In this document: piece after piece, positions 48,145 through 56,674 of the stretch
Layout: the number at the start of each line of letters is the position of its first letter
Position numbering within the stretch: position 1 is the first letter of the stretch
NCBI RefSeq assembly: GCF_000379425.1
Contig: NZ_KB902238.1
Location: 60,201-124,200, forward strand
Length of the DNA stretch: 64,000 nt
Source: Corynebacterium lubricantis DSM 45231
Lineage (GTDB): Bacteria > Actinomycetota > Actinomycetes > Mycobacteriales > Mycobacteriaceae
Direction of reading: 5' to 3'
Translations under genes and position numbers: made by a program
The notes under the pieces: generated by a model
Databases searched by the model: none
Seen by the model: the letters and a program-made list of their open reading frames with translations, nothing else
Told to the model about the DNA's origin: nothing

Positions 48145-49709
48145 CGCACGACCTCCAATTGAGCATCGGCGGCCAGCGCGATGGCGTTGAGCACCGCGTA
48201 GGCCTTGTGCAGGGTTTCATCGGCCTCGGACTGAGGGTTGGAGTCGCGCACGACGCCGGCGCCCGCCTGGACGGCCGCCACTCCCCCAGAAACGTATGCC
48301 GAGCGGATAATAATGCAGTTGTCCATGTCGCCATTTCCGCGCATGTAGCCCACGGCACCGCCGTAGGAGCCGCGGCGACGCTTCTCCACGCCGCGCAGGA
48401 GCTCGGTGGCACGAAGCTTGGGCGCGCCGGTCAAGGTGCCCATGTTCATGCAGGCTCGATACGCGTCGTAGGCGTCGAGGTCCGGTGCGAGAGTGGCTGT
48501 GACCCGGGAAACCAGGTGCATGACGCGAGAGTAGCGGTCCACCTGAAGCAGGTCCTCGACCTTGCGGGTGCCGGGCTCGGCCACACGCGCCATGTCGTTG
48601 CGGGCGAGATCGACCAGCATCGTGTGCTCCGCGATTTCCTTGGCATCGGTGCGCAGCTCGAGCTCCATGCGGATATCCAGCTCGTCGTTGATAGTGCCAT
48701 CCGGGTTCAGGCCGCGCGGGCGGGTACCGGCGATGGGATAGAGCTGCACCTGGCGCGTGTCGGCAGAGTACTTCAGGTTCGACTCGGGAGAGGCGCCGAA
48801 GAGCTCGTAGGTCTCGCCATTGCGGTCCACGCCGCGCACATAAAACATGTAGGGCGAAGGGTTGGTCTCGCGCAGCTGGCGGTACGCGGCGAAGGCATCC
48901 ACGCACTCAGCGGTGAAGGTACGCGCCGGCACGACCTGGTAAATGTCGCCGTTGTAGATGTTCTGCTTCAGGTTTTCCACCTGCTCGCGGAACTCCGCAT
49001 CCGGGATATCCGCGGTCACGGTCAGAGTGCCCGAGGGGTTCTCCGTGGCCTGGTAGGCGTGCTCCGCGTCCGGTTCGGCTGCGTCGATCCGGGAGGCGTA
49101 ATCGTCGATAAGTTCTTTGACGCTGCCCTGCTCGCCTGCCGCATTGACCGAGGTCAAATGGGCCGTGCGCGTCTTGTGGTCGATGGTGAGCAGCACCTCG
49201 GCCAGCACGAACTGGTAATCGGGGTAGGTGTTCGCCGACTCCTCGACCGCAGGCAGCTCCTCGAAGGACTCCAGGTAATCGAAGGCGATGCCTCCGCCGA
49301 GCAGCGGGAGATCCGCGTCCTCGTAGCCCGCGTGCTGCGTGAGCTGGCGCAACACCTCCGCCGAGCTAGTCGCGGTGAGGCGCTCGCGCTCGTCGGCGAC
49401 CTGGGAGGCTGGGAAGTCATACTCGTTCTCGGCGGTGGCGTATTGCTTGAGCTGACCGTGCAGACGGCGTGCAATGATCTCGCCCGAGGCGGAGAGCGGC
49501 TCGATGACGACGCGGGTGCCGTTGCAGGTCACGCGTAGCGACGAGGCGAGGATCGCCACCGACTGCAATCCGGAACGGGTAGTGATATCAGCGGACTCAA
49601 GCAGCACAGAATCTGTCGACTCCGTACCACCGATATGCGCGAACAGGCTCGACGCGTTGGCGTGATAGCGCACCTCGCGTCTAGCCACAACGGGCTGGAA
49701 ATTTTCCAT
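48141..49709 (-). CDS. trpE: Anthranilate synthase component I
   Basis: The 522-residue enzyme converts chorismate to anthranilate. The N-terminal LLESADI (about residues 36-42) is the tryptophan feedback-binding motif. The C-terminal chorismate-binding core has VVPARTFTAE, SPYMFYVRG, LYPIAGTRPRG, LVDLARNDMARV, MHLVSRVTA and GTLTGAPK. It is the first structural gene of the operon, about 140 bases after the leader peptide, with the attenuator between. Confidence 0.97.
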   Translation of the reverse strand: MENFQPVVARREVRYHANASSLFAHIGGTESTDSVLLESADITTRSGLQSVAILASSLRVTCNGTRVVIEPLSASGEIIARRLHGQLKQYATAENEYDFPASQVADERERLTATSSAEVLRQLTQHAGYEDADLPLLGGGIAFDYLESFEELPAVEESANTYPDYQFVLAEVLLTIDHKTRTAHLTSVNAAGEQGSVKELIDDYASRIDAAEPDAEHAYQATENPSGTLTVTADIPDAEFREQVENLKQNIYNGDIYQVVPARTFTAECVDAFAAYRQLRETNPSPYMFYVRGVDRNGETYELFGASPESNLKYSADTRQVQLYPIAGTRPRGLNPDGTINDELDIRMELELRTDAKEIAEHTMLVDLARNDMARVAEPGTRKVEDLLQVDRYSRVMHLVSRVTATLAPDLDAYDAYRACMNMGTLTGAPKLRATELLRGVEKRRRGSYGGAVGYMRGNGDMDNCIIIRSAYVSGGVAAVQAGAGVVRDSNPQSEADETLHKAYAVLNAIALAADAQLEVVR

Positions 49710-49784
49710 CAGTACTCTCTTTTATGTTTATTGACCGGCTAATCGGCACCGGCTGGCTCTCGCGCCTTGAGAAGTACTGGGTAT

Positions 49785-49822
49785 AAAAAAGACCCGCGGC
49801 GCTTGAAGCTAGCCGGCGGGCC
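49785..49822 (-). terminator. trp attenuator terminator
   Basis: On the minus strand, GGCCCGCCGGC pairs with GCCGCGGGTC (one bulged C), followed by six T residues (49790-49785). It lies 29 bases after the trpL stop codon and before trpE. Ribosome stalling at the three Trp codons of trpL would prevent its formation when tryptophan is scarce. Confidence 0.88.
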
Positions 49823-49851
49823 GAATAAGTGAACGAAATTGTGGCTCGCCG

Positions 49852-49893
49852 TTACGCGCGCCACCACCAGTTGTTAGGAAGAATGTCGATCAC
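49852..49893 (-). CDS. trpL: trp operon leader peptide
   Basis: A GTG-initiated 13-residue peptide reads MIDILPNNWWWRA, with three adjacent Trp codons (49861-49869). This is a classic attenuator leader. A promoter with TTGCGC (49929-49924), a 17-base spacer and TAAAGT (49906-49901) places transcription start at or near the GTG, so the leader mRNA is probably leaderless. An in-frame ATG at 49941 would give 29 residues but lies upstream of that promoter. Confidence 0.8.
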   Translation of the reverse strand: MIDILPNNWWWRA

Positions 49894-49900
49894 GCGCTTA

Positions 49901-49929
49901 ACTTTATGACGAGATCGTGATCCGCGCAA
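49901..49929 (-). promoter_or_regulatory. Promoter of the trp operon
   Basis: On the minus strand, -35 TTGCGC (49929-49924) and -10 TAAAGT (49906-49901) are separated by 17 bases. The -10 ends seven bases before the trpL GTG. No clear repressor operator was recognised. Confidence 0.5.
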
Positions 49930-49958
49930 CTGGTTTGCCATATTTACTGGCTATGGGG

Positions 49959-50444
49959 TTATTGGTCTGTGTTCTTTGGGGCGTTCTTTGGGGCGTCGTT
50001 GTTATCGGATTGGGAGGCCGCGCGACGCATCGCTTCGAAGTCAAGCTGCGGGGCGGGTGCAGGCTCAGGGGGTTGGTTTTCCAGATCCTCAATCGTCTTA
50101 TTGACGACCGCTGCCGCACGCGCACCAAAATTGGCGCCCACGGAAACAAACACCACCGCAACGACCACCGCGATCACGGGAAGCAGCCAGAGCCAACCAC
50201 CCGCGATCCACGCGAAGGCTGCGCCGAAGAGCATGACCACACCTGAGAGTAACCAAAACGGCCCCGCTACCTTGTGGGCCTGGATCCAGGTGGATTCGTT
50301 CTTGCGAACTTCCGCCACGCGCAGGCCAATATACGAATTACCAGGGAGCTTGCCCGCGGCCGCCATACCGCCCACGACGATGAGAGCAATCGCCAGAATG
50401 AGGAAAACAATGGCGACAATGAGATTGAGGGTCATAGTTTTCAT
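49959..50444 (-). CDS. SdpI-family membrane protein
   Basis: The 161-residue protein has three hydrophobic segments (LIVAIVFLILAIALIVVGGM, FWLLSGVVMLFGAAFAWIAG, LWLLPVIAVVVAVVFVSVGA). The family stretch is SYIGLRVAEVRKNESTWIQAHKVAG. A Pro/Gln/Asn-rich cytoplasmic tail follows. SdpI of B. subtilis is an immunity protein, but most family members have no assigned role. ATGs at 50444 and 50435 are both possible; a TAGGAT hexamer just upstream would favour the latter. It lies just upstream of the trp promoter on the same strand. Confidence 0.7.
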   Translation of the reverse strand: MKTMTLNLIVAIVFLILAIALIVVGGMAAAGKLPGNSYIGLRVAEVRKNESTWIQAHKVAGPFWLLSGVVMLFGAAFAWIAGGWLWLLPVIAVVVAVVFVSVGANFGARAAAVVNKTIEDLENQPPEPAPAPQLDFEAMRRAASQSDNNDAPKNAPKNTDQ

Positions 50445-50521
50445 CCTATCGGTGGGTGGGACATGTGCATAAATGACTTTGGTTGCGCTTTGCGGGGTGC
50501 ATCTTTCTTTATGCTGGGGGT

Positions 50522-50830
50522 ATGACAAACCTTCTGGTATTTGAATTTCCCTCTACTGGTCCATTTGGTGCGGAAGCAGAAAAGGCTTACTCCGATCTCG
50601 CCGCAGATATTGCTGAGCAAGACGGATTGATCTGGAAAGTGTGGACGGAAGATCCGGGGCGCCAGGTAGCTGGTGGGGTCTACTTGTTCCGTGACGAAGC
50701 AAGCGCGCAGGCGTACGTGGAGAAGCACACTGCGCGCCTGGCTAGCTTTGGCATCACGGAGATCTCCGCTACTTCCTACGAGGTCAACGAGGCACTTTCG
50801 CTCGTTGATCATGCAGTTCTGAAGCGGTAG
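50522..50830 (+). CDS. YdhR-like putative monooxygenase
   Basis: The 102-residue protein has the ferredoxin-like dimeric alpha/beta barrel pattern of YdhR: LLVFEFPSTGPFGAEAE, GLIWKVWTEDP, GGVYLFRDEASAQAYVEKHTARL and ITEISATSYEVNEALS. YdhR proteins are proposed oxygenases of small aromatic compounds, but their substrates are not established. ATG at 50522. It converges with the isochorismatase gene. Confidence 0.8.
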   Translation: MTNLLVFEFPSTGPFGAEAEKAYSDLAADIAEQDGLIWKVWTEDPGRQVAGGVYLFRDEASAQAYVEKHTARLASFGITEISATSYEVNEALSLVDHAVLKR

Positions 50831-50852
50831 ACATTCTTGCTTGGTTTCCTGG

Positions 50853-51467
50853 CTAGTTTCCTGCTGATTCGATCAGGTTGCTGCCCGGAAGAGCTTCCTT
50901 GGCCTGCACCGCGCTCGCCCACGCCTCAGTAGTGGCGACGGTTGCGAAATTGGAGTTGAGCAAGGTCATCAGGGTTTCATGGACCTGCTGGGCTGGGGCC
51001 TGGCCTGCAGCGTTGCCCAGGTTGATGGCTCCGGTGGCATCGGAAAGGACTTCTACCTGCAGGCCCTTTGGCTCAGCGTCAACAGAGGTGGCGAGAATGC
51101 AGTTGTTCGTCATATAGCCAACGAGAGTGATGGTGTCTACTTCGTGAGATGCCAACCAGTCCTGCACTCCGGTGCCTGGGAAAACTGAGCTGTAGCTCTT
51201 CGTGAAAGTCGCCCAGTTCGCGGTTGCGCGTTCCTTGATCTCGGGGTGCGACTCCTGTGCCTTGGTGCCCGGGGCGAAGACGGGGAAGCCGTCCGGATAC
51301 TCGTGTTCGATGAGTGCGATGGGCAGACCTTCGGCTTCGGCAGCGTCAAGCACCTGGTGGATCTTCGTTAGGGACTCTTCCCGTGGCGGGTACTGGATTT
51401 CAAGCGGACCTTCGAAGTACTCGTTTTGCACATCGACGATGATGACGGCGCGGCGGGGATTGCTCAT
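50853..51467 (-). CDS. Isochorismatase-family cysteine hydrolase
   Basis: The 204-residue protein has the catalytic triad of the family: Asp12 in VDVQNEYF, a Lys in FTKSYSS, and the Cys in MTNNCILAT, with the cis-peptide region VGYMTNN. Members hydrolyse isochorismate, nicotinamide or other amides. The substrate is not evident. It is divergent from an AraC/DJ-1-type regulator that probably controls it. Confidence 0.88.
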   Translation of the reverse strand: MSNPRRAVIIVDVQNEYFEGPLEIQYPPREESLTKIHQVLDAAEAEGLPIALIEHEYPDGFPVFAPGTKAQESHPEIKERATANWATFTKSYSSVFPGTGVQDWLASHEVDTITLVGYMTNNCILATSVDAEPKGLQVEVLSDATGAINLGNAAGQAPAQQVHETLMTLLNSNFATVATTEAWASAVQAKEALPGSNLIESAGN

Positions 51468-51508
51468 TGTGACTCCTAGTTAGGTGTGAATTCTTGCTCC
51501 TTCTAGTG

Positions 51509-51523
51509 TGCCGGGGCCCGGCA
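51509..51523. promoter_or_regulatory. Inverted repeat in divergent promoter region
   Basis: TGCCGGG-G-CCCGGCA is a perfect inverted repeat with a one-base centre, between the isochorismatase gene and the AraC-type gene. A TAGTGT hexamer overlaps its left edge. It may be the operator of the regulator. Confidence 0.45.
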
Positions 51524-51534
51524 AGGTAGCGTGA

Positions 51535-52527
51535 GTGGCTGAAGCGCACACTATCGATGGAATTAGGCCAAACATTCGGATTGCAATACACGCTTTTGAC
51601 GGAATCACGATGTTTCACGTGGCCTCCCCGCTTGCTGTATTCGGCGAGGTGGCGCGACTTGGGATTGCGTCGGATTGGCAAACCCAAGTCTGGAGCCACG
51701 ACGGCCTGCCAGTGCGAACTGCTGAAGGACCAATTCTTAGCGACGTAGCGGGACCCGAGGTGGTTGAGCAGGCTGACCTGCTTGTTCTCCCCTCCTGGCA
51801 TGCAGATTTAAGGACCCCAGAAGAACCGCTCGTCGGGCTGATCCAGTCGGCCCACATTCGTGGTACAGAAATTGCTGGCTTATGTCTTGGTGCCTTCCCG
51901 GTGGCTGCAGCAGGAATTCTTGATGGCCGAAGTGCTGTGACGCATTGGCGTTGCGCTGACCAGCTCCAAGTGGCTGCGCCCCGCGTCGACGTGGATCCCG
52001 ACGCCCTATACCTCGACCACGGTGATGTGATGACCTCCGCTGGGACTGCATCTGCTCTCGACGCCTGCCTCCACCTCGTCCGCAAACACTTGGGTGCCGA
52101 CGCAGCCACAAAAGTTGCTCGGCAATTAGTTATTGCTCCGCATCGCGATGGTGGCCAAGCCCAATACATCGAACGCCCCCTGCCAGTGGATGTTTCCGAT
52201 GATGCGATACAAGGTGTCATGAACTGGGCGTTGGCAAACCTTGACCAGCCGCTTGCGGTGGCAGATCTCGCAGCGCGAGCAAGAATGAGCACCAGGAATT
52301 TCACCCGCAAGTTTCGGGAGTTGACGGGCGCAACGCCCGCTCAGTGGGTCACGGAAAAGCGTCTCGACGAATCCCGTCGCCTCCTAGAGACAACCTCCTG
52401 GACGGTAGAACGTGTAGCCAGGACCTGCGGGTATGGATCGCCCGTGACTTTCAGGCAGAGTTTCCTTGCTGCTTATGGCACGCCTCCCTCGGCGTACCGC
52501 AAGCATTTTACAAATGGGGTTGACTAA
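51535..52527 (+). CDS. AraC-family regulator with DJ-1/PfpI-type N-terminal domain
   Basis: The 330-residue protein joins an N-terminal DJ-1/PfpI-like domain (about residues 13-190) with a C-terminal AraC DNA-binding domain (about 225-325). The N-terminal domain has IAIHAFDGITMFHVASPLAVF and the nucleophile-elbow GLCLGAFPVAAAG. The AraC domain has LAARARMSTRNFTRKFRELTG and VARTCGYGSPVTFRQSF. This is the FtrA/GATase-1-like AraC group, which often controls the degradation of amides or glycine betaine-like compounds. The start is a GTG at 51535; another GTG four bases earlier is out of frame. Control of the adjacent isochorismatase is inferred from their divergent layout. Confidence 0.87.
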   Translation: MAEAHTIDGIRPNIRIAIHAFDGITMFHVASPLAVFGEVARLGIASDWQTQVWSHDGLPVRTAEGPILSDVAGPEVVEQADLLVLPSWHADLRTPEEPLVGLIQSAHIRGTEIAGLCLGAFPVAAAGILDGRSAVTHWRCADQLQVAAPRVDVDPDALYLDHGDVMTSAGTASALDACLHLVRKHLGADAATKVARQLVIAPHRDGGQAQYIERPLPVDVSDDAIQGVMNWALANLDQPLAVADLAARARMSTRNFTRKFRELTGATPAQWVTEKRLDESRRLLETTSWTVERVARTCGYGSPVTFRQSFLAAYGTPPSAYRKHFTNGVD

Positions 52528-52646
52528 GCGATTCGACAAGTTTGTATTGAATAAACCCACCTTATGCTTCCTTATCCGTCACCCGTGGGAGAAAATGAGC
52601 GGGTAAGGCATGACCAATCCGAATTCGCCATGCTCTTTCACTGTCA

Positions 52647-53990
52647 TTGTCCACTGTTATTTCTCGCATACGTGAAAGTACGCCTATAAACTTCAAAAAA
52701 ATCGCGAGCAGCTTGCTGTTTAGGATTGTCGTCGCGATTATCCTTGGCATCATCTGTAGCCTGTTCTTCCCAACGTGGCTCGCACGCGTGTTCATCACGT
52801 TCAACTCGTTGTTCAGCAATTTTCTGAACTTCTTCGTTCCCGTGCTGATCTTCGCGCTGATCACCCCTGCAATCGCCAGCCTGGGACGCGGCGCTGGGAA
52901 GTGGTTGGGTATCACCACCGGTGTGGCTTATGGTTCGACAGTCCTGTCGGGTCTCATCGCCTACGGCGTGTCCCTAGCGCTCTACCCGACCTTGCTCGCT
53001 GGAGACCAGCTAAACACGAACGTCGATGATATCGACGAAGGCGGGCTAACCCCGTTCTTCACCATTGAGATCCCGGCTCCTTTCGAGGTCATGACAGCGC
53101 TTGTCCTCGCATTCTGCGTGGGCCTGGCCATGACCGCAGTAAAGTCGGACACGCTGTTCAAGGTCACTCTTGATTTCGAGCGCGTGATCATGAAGATCAT
53201 CACGTCCTTTGTGATTCCGTTGCTGCCGCTGTTCATTTTCGGCATGTTCCTGAACCTGGGTATGAACGACAACCTCGGTTCGACGCTTTCGGCCTTCGGC
53301 AAGGTGCTCATCCTCGCCGTCGTGATGACCTGGATTTACCTGCTCCTGCAGTACATCGTGGCAGGTGCTATCGCGCGTAAGAACCCATTCACCGCGCTGA
53401 AGAACATGATGCCGGCGTACTTCACTGCGCTGGGTACCTCTTCCTCGGCTGCAACCATTCCGGTGACGCTGCAGTCCACCCTGCGTAACAATGTCGACCG
53501 CAACGTGGCCGGCTTCGTGATTCCGTTGAACGCGACCATCCACCTCGCTGGTTCGATGATGAAGCTAACGCTCTACGCGTTCGCGATTATTTACATGGCG
53601 AACATGGACATCTCGCTCGGCCTGTCCATCGGCTTCATCTTCATGCTGGGCATCACCATGATCGCCGCGCCGGGTGTGCCTGGTGGCGCCGTGATGGCAG
53701 CTACTGGTTTGCTCGCCTCGATGATTGGTTTCGACGAGAACCAGGTCGCCCTGATGATCGCTGCCTACATCGTGATCGACTCCTTCGGTACCGCTGCGAA
53801 CGTCACCGGTGACGGTGCAATCGCGCTGATCATCAACCGTTTCGCCGCTGGCAAGATCGAGGCAGTCACGGTTGAGGACTACGAAGAGAAGGCTCTCGCC
53901 GGCGTCGATGGCGGCGGTGAAAGCTTCGGGGAAGAGGACATCGTCCAACCCGAAGATCTGCCGCAACACAAGCACGAGAAACCTGAGTAG
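52647..53990 (+). CDS. Dicarboxylate/amino acid:cation symporter (DAACS family)
   Basis: The 447-residue membrane protein has eight to ten hydrophobic segments. The family motifs are FFVPVLIFALITPAIASLGRG, the serine-rich loop ALGTSSSAATIPVTLQ, PLNATIHLAGS and GVPGGAVMAATGLL. It imports dicarboxylates or acidic/neutral amino acids with Na+ or H+. The start is probably TTG at 52647, since no ATG or GTG in the frame would keep the first helix; this start is uncertain. The C-terminal tail of about 50 residues is acidic and hydrophilic. A terminator follows. Confidence 0.87.
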   Translation: MSTVISRIRESTPINFKKIASSLLFRIVVAIILGIICSLFFPTWLARVFITFNSLFSNFLNFFVPVLIFALITPAIASLGRGAGKWLGITTGVAYGSTVLSGLIAYGVSLALYPTLLAGDQLNTNVDDIDEGGLTPFFTIEIPAPFEVMTALVLAFCVGLAMTAVKSDTLFKVTLDFERVIMKIITSFVIPLLPLFIFGMFLNLGMNDNLGSTLSAFGKVLILAVVMTWIYLLLQYIVAGAIARKNPFTALKNMMPAYFTALGTSSSAATIPVTLQSTLRNNVDRNVAGFVIPLNATIHLAGSMMKLTLYAFAIIYMANMDISLGLSIGFIFMLGITMIAAPGVPGGAVMAATGLLASMIGFDENQVALMIAAYIVIDSFGTAANVTGDGAIALIINRFAAGKIEAVTVEDYEEKALAGVDGGGESFGEEDIVQPEDLPQHKHEKPE

Positions 53991-54018
53991 TTTCGCTTCT
54001 TTGTTCTCGACTAGTTAG

Positions 54019-54044
54019 CCGCCGCCCTTCTGGGTGGCGGTTTT
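54019..54044 (+). terminator. Terminator after the DAACS gene
   Basis: CCGCCGCCC pairs with GGGTGGCGG (one G-T pair) around TTCT, followed by TTTT. It lies about 30 bases after the stop codon. Confidence 0.85.
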
Positions 54045-54097
54045 CGCGTTTCTGGGCTGTCTGCCGGGCTGGTTGCCAACCGCGGCCAACCGCTGCG

Positions 54098-54194
54098 CCA
54101 CTTTAACGGTTGAAGTTTAACGAAAGCCAAGGTCGCTGTTTCGGGTGCACAGCTGACGACGACGGTTTTCGTGGACCCTCAACCGTTAAGGTGG
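54098..54194. other. Long structured inverted-repeat element
   Basis: CCACTTTAACGGTTGA (54098-54113) pairs with TCAACCGTTAAGGTGG (54179-54194), 15 of 16 bases. Inside it ACGAAAGCC (54120-54128) pairs with GGTTTTCGT (54164-54172). The centre has GTCGCTGT (54132-54139) against ACAGCTGAC (54150-54158) with one bulge. The result is a nearly continuous 97-base hairpin. It lies between a terminator and the promoter of the Rieske gene. I recognise no known RNA family. Confidence 0.6.
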
Positions 54195-54221
54195 CAAGGA
54201 ACCTCCCGATATGATCAGCAC

Positions 54222-54533
54222 ATGATCTTTGCAGCGAACCTCGCAGACCTGGAGCCCGGCCGCGGGCTGAAACTAGCCACAGAAAACGGCGATATTGCCG
54301 TATTCAAAGACACCACCGGCGAAGTATTTGCCATCGATGATCGCTGTAACCACCTCGGCGCCTCACTCGCGCAAGGCACCTGCACCGACGGCATCGTCGA
54401 TTGCTGGCTGCACCACGGGCAATACTCCGCGAAAAGCGGAGAGACACTCCGCTACCCCGCCCACGGCAGCCTCAATACCTACCCAGTGGAGATCCGCGAC
54501 GGGGAAGTTTGGGTGGATCCTAAGCAGGCCTAA
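54222..54533 (+). CDS. Rieske-type [2Fe-2S] ferredoxin
   Basis: The 103-residue protein has the Rieske motif C-N-H (RCNHLGASLAQG) and C-W-L-H-H-G (VDCWLHHGQYS), giving two Cys and two His cluster ligands. Size and sequence fit the small soluble ferredoxins of oxygenases or the NirD type. The ATG at 54222 lies six bases after TATGAT (54210-54215), suggesting a leaderless mRNA. A longer frame from 54171 is unlikely. No oxygenase is adjacent. It converges with a metallophosphoesterase gene and overlaps it by four bases. Confidence 0.88.
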   Translation: MIFAANLADLEPGRGLKLATENGDIAVFKDTTGEVFAIDDRCNHLGASLAQGTCTDGIVDCWLHHGQYSAKSGETLRYPAHGSLNTYPVEIRDGEVWVDPKQA

Positions 54534-55318
54534 CCCGTCTGCATAACCTCGAGAGGCCACGGCCTGCGGAACTGAGGCGGGTGCTTCTCAAACGGATAGC
54601 CCAGCGAGACCTCAATGTGGCTCACGCCATCTACGCGCGTTTCCGCCGGAATGTGCAGGTGGCCGTGAATGGCCATGCGGGCGTGGTATTTCACCGCCCA
54701 ATCCCTGGTCGCGGTGGTGCCGCACCACAGGGCGATATCTGGCTCGGTGAGTCGGTGCGTTGGCTCGATCACGAGTGGCCAGTGGTTCACCAAAATGGTT
54801 TCACCGCGCACCGCATCGAGGCGATCCTCCGAGTATTCGATGCGCTCGGCGCACCATTGTTCGATGTCTACGTAAGGTGCGATGGCGAGCTCGTCGTCAA
54901 GCTTGATCTTTGCCCTTGCCACCGCCTGCTTCGCGGTCAGCCCCAGCGGGCGGAACGTGTAATCGTAGAGTGTGAACAGTGGGCAGACGGTCACGCCGCC
55001 GAAGACGGGGAACGGGTCTTCGGGTGTAACCACGCCGATGGCGCGCAGCTCGCCGACAAGCGCACGGTAGCGGGCTTTGCCGTTGACGCGGTCGGAGGCG
55101 CGGTTGAAGAGCTCGTGGTTGCCGGGTACCCAGATGACTTTGGCGAAGCATTCGGCAAGCGGTTTGAGGGCGCGGACGACGTCGGGGATGCGTTCGGCGA
55201 CGTCGCCGGCGACGATCAACCAGTCGCCGGGGTCGCGCGGAGCAAGCTTATCGACGACCGCCTGGTTCTCCTTGAACGTGACATGGATGTCACTGACTGC
55301 CCACAGAGTTCTTGCCAT
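54530..55318 (-). CDS. Metallophosphoesterase
   Basis: The 262-residue protein has all calcineurin-like motifs: VSDIHV, VAGDVAE, WVPGNHELF, VNHWPL and IHGHLHIP, forming a two-metal site. The substrate is unknown. It starts 15 bases after the MFS gene stop on the same strand, so lldD-MFS-metallophosphoesterase may be one operon. Confidence 0.9.
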   Translation of the reverse strand: MARTLWAVSDIHVTFKENQAVVDKLAPRDPGDWLIVAGDVAERIPDVVRALKPLAECFAKVIWVPGNHELFNRASDRVNGKARYRALVGELRAIGVVTPEDPFPVFGGVTVCPLFTLYDYTFRPLGLTAKQAVARAKIKLDDELAIAPYVDIEQWCAERIEYSEDRLDAVRGETILVNHWPLVIEPTHRLTEPDIALWCGTTATRDWAVKYHARMAIHGHLHIPAETRVDGVSHIEVSLGYPFEKHPPQFRRPWPLEVMQTG

Positions 55319-55332
55319 AGTCCGAGGTTAGC

Positions 55333-56673
55333 CTAGGCAGGCGCCGTTTGTAGCTGGGTTTCTACTTTGTTGTCGCCCTTCCCCTTCGCGAGTGTGACTC
55401 CGAGGAAGGTGACCAGGAAGCAGCCGGCCATGTAGATAGCCGGGTAGGTGATTGATCCGTTGCCGAACTCGAAGAGCGCAGTGACAATCATCGGAGTCAG
55501 ACCTGCGACGATTGCACCGTTGGTCTCGCGAGCGAGAGCGGTGCCTGTGAAGCGGGTGCGCGTTGGGAAGAGATTGGCCAGGAACGCGCCCTGTGCACCC
55601 GACGTACACGCCAGCACAACGCCATAAGATACGGCCAGCGCTGCGAAGGCTGCGAGCGAGTTGCCCGAGACCAGTGCTTGGAACAGCGGGAAGGCAAAGA
55701 AGAGGCCGACGAGGGCCCCAAAAGCCATGGTCTTTCCGGCGCCGAACCGATCTCCTGCCATGCCTCCGACCGGCGACATGAGAATGCCGATGAGGGAACC
55801 GAGCAGCACGACGGCTAGTGCCGTGGTGCGCTCGAGGCCGCCGTAGGTGACCATGATGGTGATCGAGGCAATGGAGATGATGTAGTTGTTGGCGTTATGA
55901 CCGGTCACGGCCATGAAACCGAGGATGACCTCGCGCCATTGGGTGCGCAGCAGCTCGGCTAGTGGGGTCTTCGCCTTCTTCTCGCGCTCGTCCTTGGCAT
56001 CCATGGCGGCTTTGTAGTCGGGGGATTCTTCAAGCTTGGTGCGGATGTAGATGGCCACGAGGAAGAGCACCGCGGAGGCCAAGAATGGCAGGCGCCAGCC
56101 CCAGCCATAGAAGTTCTCCTCGGGCAGCGCCGCCACGGCGAGGAATGCGAGTGTGGCTACGGCGGATCCTGCTGGTGGCATTGCCATGACTAGGGAGGTC
56201 CACAGGCCTCGCTTGCTTGGAGTGGCGTATTCCGCCACCAGCGTCATGGCTCCGGAGAGCTCGGCGCCTGCGCCGAGGCCCTGGAGCAGCCGCAGGAGGA
56301 CCAGCAAGACGACGGCCCAGATGCCTATATCTTGCGCCGTCGGCAGCAAACCAATGCCAACGGTGGAGATTCCCATGATGATCATGGTGAACAGCATTGC
56401 TGGCTTTCGCCCACGCTTGTCACCCCAGTGAGCGATGAGCAGTCCGCCAAACGGGCGGGCGATGAATCCTACCGCGAACGTGGCAAAAGCCGCGATGGCC
56501 TGGCCACCGTCGAGCTGGCCGAAGAACAGGGGGCCGATGACCAGGGAGGCGGCAGCGCCGTAGAGTGCGTAGTCGTACCACTCCACCAGCGTGCCCAGCA
56601 TCGAAGCGAGGACTGCGCGGCCACCGCCCGGGCGAAGGCCAGCCTTGGTGGCCCTGGAAGTTTTAGTGGACAA
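55333..56673 (-). CDS. MFS metabolite:H+ symporter (MHS family)
   Basis: The 446-residue protein has twelve predicted membrane helices. MHS-family signatures include LGTLVEWYDYALYGAAASL, RPFGGLLIAHWGDKRGRKPAM and LLRLLQGLGAGAELSGAM. The family carries carboxylates, shikimate or proline-betaine. It starts one base after the lldD stop, and in C. glutamicum an MFS gene is likewise paired with lldD, so lactate or a related acid is a likely substrate. Confidence 0.87.
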   Translation of the reverse strand: MSTKTSRATKAGLRPGGGRAVLASMLGTLVEWYDYALYGAAASLVIGPLFFGQLDGGQAIAAFATFAVGFIARPFGGLLIAHWGDKRGRKPAMLFTMIIMGISTVGIGLLPTAQDIGIWAVVLLVLLRLLQGLGAGAELSGAMTLVAEYATPSKRGLWTSLVMAMPPAGSAVATLAFLAVAALPEENFYGWGWRLPFLASAVLFLVAIYIRTKLEESPDYKAAMDAKDEREKKAKTPLAELLRTQWREVILGFMAVTGHNANNYIISIASITIMVTYGGLERTTALAVVLLGSLIGILMSPVGGMAGDRFGAGKTMAFGALVGLFFAFPLFQALVSGNSLAAFAALAVSYGVVLACTSGAQGAFLANLFPTRTRFTGTALARETNGAIVAGLTPMIVTALFEFGNGSITYPAIYMAGCFLVTFLGVTLAKGKGDNKVETQLQTAPA

Positions 56674-56674
56674 T

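Noticed and set aside
48159..49538. 459-codon open frame antisense to trpE
   Set aside because: Fully covered by trpE on the other strand; composition rich in Arg/Gly/Val/His as expected for a shadow.
51610..51625. Possible parS TGTTTCACGTGGCCTC
   Set aside because: Only the left half and centre match; the right half is lost, so ParB binding is unlikely.
52560..52640. Bulged hairpin upstream of the DAACS gene as a riboswitch
   Set aside because: Pairing is interrupted by several bulges and matches no known riboswitch pattern.
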